From positions 1 to 43,643 of the forward strand of contig JAQXEX010000048.1 in assembly GCA_029250625.1 (NCBI GenBank): 43,643 nucleotides of DNA, given 5' to 3'. The position numbers and the translations under genes were made by a program. Positions 8,551 through 15,600 of this stretch are shown piece by piece. Origin of the DNA: Candidatus Poseidonia sp. (lineage in GTDB: Archaea; Thermoplasmatota; Poseidoniia; Poseidoniales; Poseidoniaceae). The notes beneath the pieces are model-generated. The model did no database searches, was not told where the DNA came from, and was given only the letters and a program-made list of their open reading frames with translations. Position 1 is the first letter of the stretch. Each line of letters starts with the position of its first letter.

Positions 8551-9043
8551 GCAAACGCACCTCTTCATTGGTTGTTACTGAGTGTATGAATCCACCAACC
8601 TTGACCGATGAACCTGTAAAAAATATCCGAACATCGTCGCCGTCACTGTATCCAAAACTTGTGTCATCAGCTGTGACTTCAACCATGTCACCGGGACCCC
8701 ATGCTGTAGCAGAGGCGACAAATGCGAAGGATACACCTGACGGTGCAATTCCATCGATCAGCAGTTGGTAGTTGGTCGTTGAAAGTTCATGCAATCCATC
8801 GTTTAACAGATAAAACGTCATGCTTTCGAATGCCGGAGCCGTGGGGTTATCATCGTAGGAAACCATCGCTGGGTCTCCTGCAAAGGTCACGCTTATTTCT
8901 CCAGATATCATCGCCTTACGGTCAGCCTTGGTGGTGACTTGAACGGCGTCGGACCATTCGTTAATCAGAAGGGAACTTGCACCGCCAGAGACCAGCAATG
9001 CCGTTATCAGCATAATAAATGAAGATGCTCCGCCGTCCGCCAT
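8540..9043 (-). CDS. arlG: Archaellum stator protein ArlG (FlaG)
   Basis: A 167-aa protein with a single N-terminal membrane helix (about 8-28, SFIMLITALLVSGGASSLL) and a beta-rich extracellular domain, as in ArlG. In other archaea ArlG forms filaments on ArlF that reach the S-layer and hold the motor. The small N-terminal stretch before the helix (MADGGAS) is typical of class III-like secretion signals. The core contains YDDNPTAPAFESMTFYLLNDG and ASATAWGPGDMVEVTADD. It lies between arlF and arlH, the normal order, with GAGGTGAT before the ATG. Sequence similarity is modest by eye, so the call leans on topology and position. Confidence 0.8.
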   Translation of the reverse strand: MADGGASSFIMLITALLVSGGASSLLINEWSDAVQVTTKADRKAMISGEISVTFAGDPAMVSYDDNPTAPAFESMTFYLLNDGLHELSTTNYQLLIDGIAPSGVSFAFVASATAWGPGDMVEVTADDTSFGYSDGDDVRIFFTGSSVKVGGFIHSVTTNEEVRLHVV

Positions 9044-9052
9044 GTCATCACC

Positions 9053-9706
9053 TCAAGCAAGAATATGGCCAACGGTTGTTGGTCCAACGGTCATTGAAAT
9101 CCTGTCTTCTCCAATTGCACCAGCATCAATCCACTGAAGAAACAACGTTTCCCCGGAATACCAGTTGGTCGACGATATCGCCGAAGTGTAAATGGTGTCA
9201 AACTGTTCTGGGTTGGCTCCGTCAGTGAACACCCACATCTCATCAAAGTCAATGGTTAGCGTTCCTGAGTTGGTGAAGTTAGCATATACGGCAGCACCTA
9301 ATGTTGCTGTCACGCTTGCAGTACCAGAGTTTCCAGCACAAGCGGTTGAACAGGTCGTAACAAGGGTCGGGGCGGAGGCGTAATTTCCGTGGCTGGTGAT
9401 CACCACGTCAATAATTTCTCCACTTGACCCTACCGTGTACGTTCCTGCAAATCCACCGTTGCCTGTTGTGGTACTCAACGTTCCGTTTGTATATCCAGTG
9501 CCCGCTGTTGCGATGGTGGTGGCAACGACTGCCCCCTCCCATAGCGTAGCATCATCGATCGTAAAGGTTGGAATAGGCTCATCCGCATCGTCCAGTCGTT
9601 CAAGACCGGTATCGATTTGAGATGAAATGGATTGATACGCCATTGAAAAAACGACGAGCATCGAAATGCCTATGATCAATCCACCAATTCCAACCGATGC
9701 GCCCAT
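9053..9706 (-). CDS. arlF: Archaellum stator protein ArlF (FlaF) with an inserted beta-repeat domain
   Basis: A 217-aa protein with an N-terminal membrane helix (about 6-27, GIGGLIIGISMLVVFSMAYQ) and an extracellular beta-sandwich. The archaellin-like core strand pattern is visible: FTIDDATLWEG, then YANFTNSGTLTIDFDEMWVF from residue 141. In the family ArlF binds S-layer protein and, with ArlG, anchors the motor. Between Val60 and Tyr141 lies an 80-residue block rich in Gly, Thr and Ser. It contains GTGYTNGT, TYTVGSSGEIIDVVI, HGNYASAPTLV and GTASVTATLGA, a repeat style I associate with phage and surface structural proteins. Removing it rejoins a plausible normal-sized ArlF. The block also has two Cys (TTCSTACAG). 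GAGGTGAAT precedes the ATG. Confidence 0.78.
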   Translation of the reverse strand: MGASVGIGGLIIGISMLVVFSMAYQSISSQIDTGLERLDDADEPIPTFTIDDATLWEGAVVATTIATAGTGYTNGTLSTTTGNGGFAGTYTVGSSGEIIDVVITSHGNYASAPTLVTTCSTACAGNSGTASVTATLGAAVYANFTNSGTLTIDFDEMWVFTDGANPEQFDTIYTSAISSTNWYSGETLFLQWIDAGAIGEDRISMTVGPTTVGHILA

Positions 9707-9709
9707 TCA

Positions 9710-10567
9710 CTATTCACCTCTAAGGAGTTCCATTTGGCGCCATGAAGACACAAGAGCCGAAAAGGTCAACAGTTCACGATGTGGGAGATGGTCTTCCAAT
9801 GCTGTTTCAGGGTCACCTGGTTCAGCAAGTTGTACGATCGCCATAACGCTTGTACCTTCAGTATCTGTTAACATTCCTGAATCAATAGCCTTCTGAGTAA
9901 AACTCACTGCTGCCATGCCGGACATGTGGTCCAGCAAAAGTGCAGAAACAGTCGGAGCACCAATTTGATTTGCTGAGCCAGTAACTGTTGCTGCTGGTGC
10001 GTTCAAGAACGGATTAGCAGCGAGAGCTTGGGCTTCATACAATTCAACAAGAGGAGCTTCATCATGCTCCATCATTCGGGATTGTCCTCCAACTTCAACA
10101 ACTTCTCCGCTGGCGGTAATGATGCGATCTCCTGCACCAGATTCGCCACCTTCGTCGTCGGAAGAAGATTCATCATCAGAAGATGAAGTTCCATCTGCCG
10201 AAGCTTGAGGAAGGGCTCCGTCTTCTAAGCGACCTTCAACCATTCGAAGAACGTCTTCCACCATGTCAAGACGACTGCTGATGAGTCGCTCAAGACCTGA
10301 TGTATCCACCGTTGCGGGGGGAAGGTTCACCGGTGCGGCTTGTGGAGCAAGTGTTGCTGCCACGTTTGGTACGCTCTGCTGACTGTTAATCCGAGCTTTG
10401 GTCGGTCCAGGGGAAATGGTCCATGCATCTTCGTCGCTCAGCATTCCCTGTTCGGGAAAGGGGACTTGTTCAATGGCCACATTGGCCAATATCTTCAGTC
10501 GCTCTTCGCTTAACGATTGGTCTGCACTTTTATTTCCGCCTGAGATTCCACTAAATGGCCATGCCAT
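9710..10567 (-). CDS. ArlC/D/E-like archaellum switch protein (tentative)
   Basis: A 285-aa soluble protein. The N-terminal 90 residues are low-complexity with Pro and Ala. A short coiled coil follows at about 91-118 (GLERLISSRLDMVEDVLRMV), then an acidic Ser/Asp linker (126-142). The C-terminal domain at about 200-285 (APTVSALLLDHM...GMLTDTEG...LLTFSALVSSWRQME) recalls the ArlD/E domain, a helical block with a LL...G...i..G.l...e pattern. In euryarchaea ArlC/D/E proteins couple chemotaxis (CheF) to the motor. The position between archaellins and arlF is where arlC/D/E normally sit. Two ATGs (10573 and 10567) follow GAGGAG; 10567 has the better spacing. Similarity is weak, so this is partly a call by position. 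Confidence 0.55.
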   Translation of the reverse strand: MAWPFSGISGGNKSADQSLSEERLKILANVAIEQVPFPEQGMLSDEDAWTISPGPTKARINSQQSVPNVAATLAPQAAPVNLPPATVDTSGLERLISSRLDMVEDVLRMVEGRLEDGALPQASADGTSSSDDESSSDDEGGESGAGDRIITASGEVVEVGGQSRMMEHDEAPLVELYEAQALAANPFLNAPAATVTGSANQIGAPTVSALLLDHMSGMAAVSFTQKAIDSGMLTDTEGTSVMAIVQLAEPGDPETALEDHLPHRELLTFSALVSSWRQMELLRGE

Positions 10568-10600
10568 ATTCATCTCTCCTCTAAGCAAAATGCTTAGAAA

Positions 10601-11131
10601 TCAGATAATTGGCTGGCCAGCGGTACCAGAAACTTCGAGCACTTGGTAGGTTGAACCGCTACCTTCAATGTGGATCCACATTGTTACAGTTCCCGCACCA
10701 CAGTTGTTGGGAGTAACAACGAATGCGTATCCCGCACCTGGGCTAACAGTAGCCTGGGCGGCCCCGTTAACATCGTCCATGTCATAGAAGACGTGGTTGT
10801 TTGAGTCGACTGTATCGCTTTGTGTACCACAATACAATTGAACCACAACATCAGTATCTGCGACGGCAGTACTACCGGGTGCGAGCTTGACAAACAACAT
10901 GTAATCGTTTGCGGCATCTTCAGAGCCAGCGTTTACCATGAAACGGGATGTGCTCTGCTTTGCGGTATCGTCACCGGTCTTCTGAGCATTTTGTTGAAGT
11001 TTTTCAGCGGTTTGAATGATGACTGCTGCAGCAACTGCGGCAACCAAAATCAAAGCGATAAACACGATCATAGCACCGATTCCGATTGCTGCAACTGTGT
11101 CTTCTTTTTGTGAATTATTTTTGTTCTCCAT
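10601..11131 (-). CDS. Archaellin (flagellin) 1
   Basis: A 176-aa archaellum filament subunit. The class III signal region ends with AAIG, and processing before IGAMIVFIALIL would expose the long hydrophobic helix that packs the filament core (about 15-45), ending in QTAEKLQQNAQ. This is the standard archaellin start. The outer domain is beta-rich and acidic with two Cys (LYCGT and NNCGA). The first 14 residues are Asn/Lys/Asp/Glu-rich and lack the usual Arg/Lys-Gly before the cut site. A 43-residue block around the helix is identical to that of archaellin 2, 11 bases upstream. GGTGATG precedes the ATG. The length is short to normal for the family. Confidence 0.93.
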   Translation of the reverse strand: MENKNNSQKEDTVAAIGIGAMIVFIALILVAAVAAAVIIQTAEKLQQNAQKTGDDTAKQSTSRFMVNAGSEDAANDYMLFVKLAPGSTAVADTDVVVQLYCGTQSDTVDSNNHVFYDMDDVNGAAQATVSPGAGYAFVVTPNNCGAGTVTMWIHIEGSGSTYQVLEVSGTAGQPII

Positions 11132-11142
11132 CTTTCATCACC

Positions 11143-11667
11143 TCAAATAACTGCAAGGCCTTGTGCGACCGTTGCATCAAATCGTTCGTATGTAAATCCT
11201 GCACCTGCAGAGTCAATCAAGAGAGTGACATCCGCATCGGTGGAGCAAGTTGGAAGAGCCATTGTGTACGAGTACATCTCGTTAGGAGCAAATGCAGCAG
11301 GGTTGCTACCAACTGTATTGATGTTGGCAGCAGCATTCATGTCTCCGTCATCTACACCAGCAGCACAAATTGCAGTCCACTTGACGTCCACGCCGGCAAC
11401 AGTGCTGCTTCCGGCTGCAAGTTCAAGGGTCAAGACGACAGTGTTGGTTGCGCCACGGACGCCTCCAATAATGTTGATCTTGTTGGACATAGACTTTTGA
11501 GTATCGTCGCCAGTCTTCTGTGCATTTTGTTGCAATTTCTCAGCTGTCTGAATAATGACAGCAGCAGCAACCGCAGCCACAAGGATAAGGGCAATGAAGA
11601 CAATCATTGCACCAATACCAATGGCCGCGATGTCATCGCGGTTTTCGTTCGTTTTTTCGTTTTTCAT
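11143..11667 (-). CDS. Archaellin (flagellin) 2
   Basis: A 174-aa filament subunit, first of the tandem archaellin pair in transcription order. It has the same layout: a short hydrophilic leader with NRDDIAAIG, the core helix (IGAMIVFIALIL, then AAVAAAVIIQTAE), and an outer beta domain with a Cys pair (AICAAG and PTCSTD). After the shared block the two proteins differ, so they may be major and minor subunits. The ATG at 11667 is preferred because GGTGA lies five bases upstream; an ATG at 11679 in the same frame has no such site. A 7-bp hairpin lies in the leader just upstream. Confidence 0.93.
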   Translation of the reverse strand: MKNEKTNENRDDIAAIGIGAMIVFIALILVAAVAAAVIIQTAEKLQQNAQKTGDDTQKSMSNKINIIGGVRGATNTVVLTLELAAGSSTVAGVDVKWTAICAAGVDDGDMNAAANINTVGSNPAAFAPNEMYSYTMALPTCSTDADVTLLIDSAGAGFTYERFDATVAQGLAVI

Positions 11668-11692
11668 ATTTTTCACCATTTTTGTTTTTTAA

Positions 11693-11709
11693 CACTCGCC
11701 ATGCGAGTG
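11693..11709 (-). promoter_or_regulatory. 7-bp hairpin in the archaellin 2 leader
   Basis: Perfect arms CACTCGC/GCGAGTG with a 3-base loop lie between the stop of the 315-aa gene (11723) and the archaellin 2 start (11667). On the transcribed strand an A-rich stretch (TTAAAAAACAAAAATGG) follows, not a T-run, so it is a poor terminator. A structured leader here could protect a processed archaellin mRNA and raise its level relative to the upstream genes. The arms are seen directly; the role is inferred. Confidence 0.45.
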
Positions 11710-11722
11710 GAATGTGATAGGG

Positions 11723-12670
11723 TCAAGAAGAACCTCCTTGACCGAGGTTAATGCGAAGTGGCATTCGAATGATAGCGACTTCATCAGGAGCAAGTTGGCG
11801 TACAAATGGAAGTTCTTCAGCAGTAAAGCCTGCTGGAAGCCAAGGGGAAAGAAGAATTTCTGAGAGGGGTTCCATTGAACGATTTTGAGCCCGCATGGTG
11901 ATGGTGATCTCTCCCGAACGCATCTCGTAAGAGGTTGCTACTGACAGTTTACGGGTGAGGGGGACATCTTCAGAAGTCATGCGGTAATCTGGCTTAATCT
12001 CAAATCGCAGCGGGATGTTTCCGCCAGGTGCAATAATTGGAAGGTCTACGTTCGGAGGGAATGCGGTCCAACCCTCTGGTACTGGAGGCTTGAGGCGTAA
12101 CATGGGCATAGGAATTGGGCCATCGTTGATGATTCGGACAAGAAGGACCCCGGAGTCTCCGCCAGCAGGCCAACGTGTATCCACACCCATCCAGAAATGA
12201 CGGAATAGGAAGGGGTTAAGCGTCGAAGAATTACCTCCAATAAGGTCTTCGAGGAGGTATTCTACTTCCTCCGTAGCTGCTCTGATGTCACCTACTTCCG
12301 CAGCCGCTGTGGATTCCCGTAGTTTGAAGAGGATGTGTTCAGCCTCGTCAAGACTGATACGCTTGTGGACCAAAAGTCGGTGAAGCATTGCAATGCTTCG
12401 GCGAAGATGCAAAACATCTTCTTCAAGAGATTCTAGAATGGACTCCGCATGCTTGATGTTTTTCTTTGCACGTGAAAGGTTGTGCATTCCGAGGTACACT
12501 TTAGCCTCTCCGAGGTCAAGTTCAGATTCTGTCAATGAAGCATTGTTTCGTCGGGCAGCCTTCCGTGCAATTCGTTCCAACGTTTGTGACGCTTCAAGAA
12601 TGCCGGCTTCTCGTGAGGCGATGTCCTCTGCAGAGGATTCTACGAGATTCAATTCATCACCTTCAGACAT
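11723..12670 (-). CDS. helical plus Ig-like protein of the archaellum operon, unknown function
   Basis: A 315-aa protein without signal peptide or membrane helix, so probably cytosolic. Residues about 5-150 are almost all helix and Glu/Arg/Leu-rich (LDLGEAKVYLGMHNLSRAKK, HAESILESLEEDVLHLRRS), compatible with coiled coils or a TPR-like bundle. Residues about 170-315 are beta-rich and resemble NEW3/Ig-type domains (LVRIINDGPIPMP, PPVPEGWTAFP, PGGNIPLRFEIKPD, QLAPDEVAIIRMPL), the same style as the repeats of the 1641-aa protein encoded just upstream. The ATG at 12670 has GGAGGTGG six bases before it and overlaps the upstream stop by 8 bases, so translation is likely coupled. I do not recognise the family. 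A cytosolic partner of the surface protein or motor is a guess from context. Confidence 0.6.
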   Translation of the reverse strand: MSEGDELNLVESSAEDIASREAGILEASQTLERIARKAARRNNASLTESELDLGEAKVYLGMHNLSRAKKNIKHAESILESLEEDVLHLRRSIAMLHRLLVHKRISLDEAEHILFKLRESTAAAEVGDIRAATEEVEYLLEDLIGGNSSTLNPFLFRHFWMGVDTRWPAGGDSGVLLVRIINDGPIPMPMLRLKPPVPEGWTAFPPNVDLPIIAPGGNIPLRFEIKPDYRMTSEDVPLTRKLSVATSYEMRSGEITITMRAQNRSMEPLSEILLSPWLPAGFTAEELPFVRQLAPDEVAIIRMPLRINLGQGGSS

Positions 12671-15600
12671 CTGATTCCACCTCCGCCTCAATGGCTAGAG
12701 AGCCAATTTCGATAGGGGCCGGCACCGTGTCCTCTGGCTCCACAATCGATGCACTGTCATCGCCACGTGGACTCAGTAGCGAACTCAAATCCAATCCATC
12801 GTCTGCTAAATCGTTCAGCAAACGTGCTGGGTCGCCGAGGTCTCGCTCAATACGAATACTCTTGATTTCAGCATCGGTCAACCGGCCATAGAGGTTGCCG
12901 TACATCTTGTCTGCACGCTTGAGGAAATACCAAACTCCAATCATGATGACAAGGAAGTAGGACCCCATAACAACAAGGTTTTGCGAGTCGGCTGAAAGTT
13001 GTGGAGGGACTCCCAAAACAATTGCTAGCATACCAAGAACCGGGATTGAAAGAATGATTGTTAATTGGCGACGGCCGTCTCCTAATGCTTCAAAGTGGTC
13101 CGAATAAATCGTTGATATGCCTTTGCGGGCTCGTTGGTAATCTTCGTGAATGAGGCGGAATTCTTCGCTGCTCTTCCAAGTCATTCGCCAAATCCACAAG
13201 GCATTGAGAATCAAAATAGCTGGACCCCACAAGGGGACGCCTTGAACTTCGTAAGCAAATCCAAGATGGAAGGCAAATCCAAAACTCAGGACGCCGGCAT
13301 ACACTCCTCCCAACTGCCACTTTTCAGACTGCGAAGAAAGTCGGGTGAACGCAAATGATACGAGTGCCGCCACGATACATGCTACGAATGCAATGGACAG
13401 GCCTGGTGAGGATGATTGAACGTGTTGCACTACCAACTCTTGATCGTTGGATTCTAAGTTGTTGTCCCCCGCGTAAATAGAGGTAAGAGAGATGTTACAA
13501 TTAGCTTCTGAGCGGACTTCCCACCATTCGATGGTATCTGGCATGATGGTCCATTCAAGATCCACCGATTGGCCAGCAGTAAGGATTGGAATCATACTTC
13601 CGTCTTCAAACCGTTGAGGAGCGGTAATGATGGCGATATCAGACCCACAGTCCATCTGAACAGAAACGCCAAGAGCGATGGCTGTACCTTTGTTTTTGAC
13701 GGTCACGGAGTACTTGGCCTCTTCGCCTTCATACAGTCCATCTGAAAGTGGCCCATAGTCGACGATTGCAGGGTCAGCAAATACTGCAAGTTCGTAAGTG
13801 AAGGTAGCGTCGTCATAAACGGTATACGCTGCATTCTCACCAGGATGGTAAAGTCGCATCGTTAGATCCCAACCATCTCCTGGAAGAATGTCAACCCTTG
13901 GCGGCGTGACCTTCAGATAGATTGGCGTAGTGGTCTCGTATGCATTTCGCGTTGGTAGAGAAATTCTAGAATCAACTCCAAGCGATTCGGAACCACATTC
14001 TTGGGTCAAATCAAGAGGATATTCTGTATCGTCGACAACAATTGCAAACGACCAAGGGTGTAGAGTAGCATCTTGACCCAATGATGCGAAGTCGAGCAAA
14101 CGTTCAGATTTACAAAGTTCTACTTCATAGGCCACCGGAACTGCTGGACCGTTTGGAATGTGAGAATAGGATATAGGGTATGTCTCGCTCATACCATCGC
14201 CGGGGTTAACCTTGGTATCGGAGACTTCAAAGAACCGGTTCATCGTGAGTTCGGTAAAGAATTCTGCACTTCCTTCAACATCTGTATCTGTCGGTATGAA
14301 TTTTACCGCCAAGTTGGCTGCGAGGGTGAGGTCAGGCTCTGTATTGGTTGATTGAACTGAAAAGGTAAAACTGGTTGCACGGCCTTGAGGCAAAAGCAGC
14401 GTTTCAGGAGCGGGGCTGACGATAGCCCAATCTGTGGAGGGAGTTGCTAGCCCTCCCTTGAGAAGAGTATAGTCGACACTAACTTCGACATCACTGTTCC
14501 CTGTGTTGGTCAATTCAACATTCCAAGTACGGGTCCAGGTCGCGTGGTAGAACATTTCAGAAGGCCAGTCATCCGCCTCTACCATGAATAATGGGGCGAC
14601 GACAAGATTGAAGCTGTGGGTACCCAATTCTTCGTAAGTGTCCGGTTTCAGGACACGAATGGTCACAGGGTAAATAGCGCCGTTTGTCAACTCATCATCT
14701 GCTCCAACTGAAGGGACTGTAATGTCAAGGGTGCCTTGGTAAAGTTCGTCTATTTCAAGGCTCAGCGAAAAGTTTGCATCGGTAACGACCCAATCGCCGT
14801 TCACCTTTGTTTCAACGATAACATCCTCATCGAGGTTTCCGTTGTTTGTAATTTCAAAGTCTACGGATTCCACCTTTCCGGGGATAACACCCATGCTTTC
14901 GACCGTCGAAATCGCCATTCCGTGGCTTTCGCCCATGTTTCCAATGATTTCAGCGGATATGAGAAGATCAGACTCGGGGTTTGAAACCCACACAAGCGCT
15001 TTGTAAATCTCATCGGCCCGTGCGTCTTCGGAAGGCGTCAGTCGAATCTTGATGGTTTCCGCATATCCTGCTCCGATTGAAAGAGTAGCAGGAGTCTCCA
15101 TTGTGAAGGAGATCTCACCAGCATCTGCATCATCAATCCAAACCAAGAAATCCGCAGGAGTATTACCTACGTTGTTCACTGTAATTCTTGTTGTGAGGGA
15201 TTCTCCAGCAGTAAGGTTGACCTCCTGGCTCGCAGGACTGAGGTCCGCGTTGACCTTCTCTCCGACCCGAATCGGGAGGTCGTAATGGGTGATGATCGTT
15301 CCAGTTCCAAGTTCTTCGACTCGGATTCTAAGATTCTCTATGCTTTGCGCAGGCGCAAATTGGTCGGTTGTTACTACGACAATGTAGTCGCTGATATGGG
15401 AATCTCCTAAAGTAGGATAATCAGCAACATTAGCTGGAACATCGAGGAGGGTGGTAGAAACGAGGGCCGTTGTTGACGAAAACGAAGCGACCCAATTTTC
15501 CGGCAAAGTATCTTCCATGACCAAGCGATAGGAGGTCATGTTGTTCCCCGAGTTGCCGAGGCTAAGAGGGAATTCGGTCATTTCGCCAACCACCGCATCC

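Noticed and set aside
10140..10200. Short tandem-like GA/TC repeat considered as a direct repeat element
   Set aside because: It encodes the Ser/Asp linker of the ArlC/D/E-like protein.
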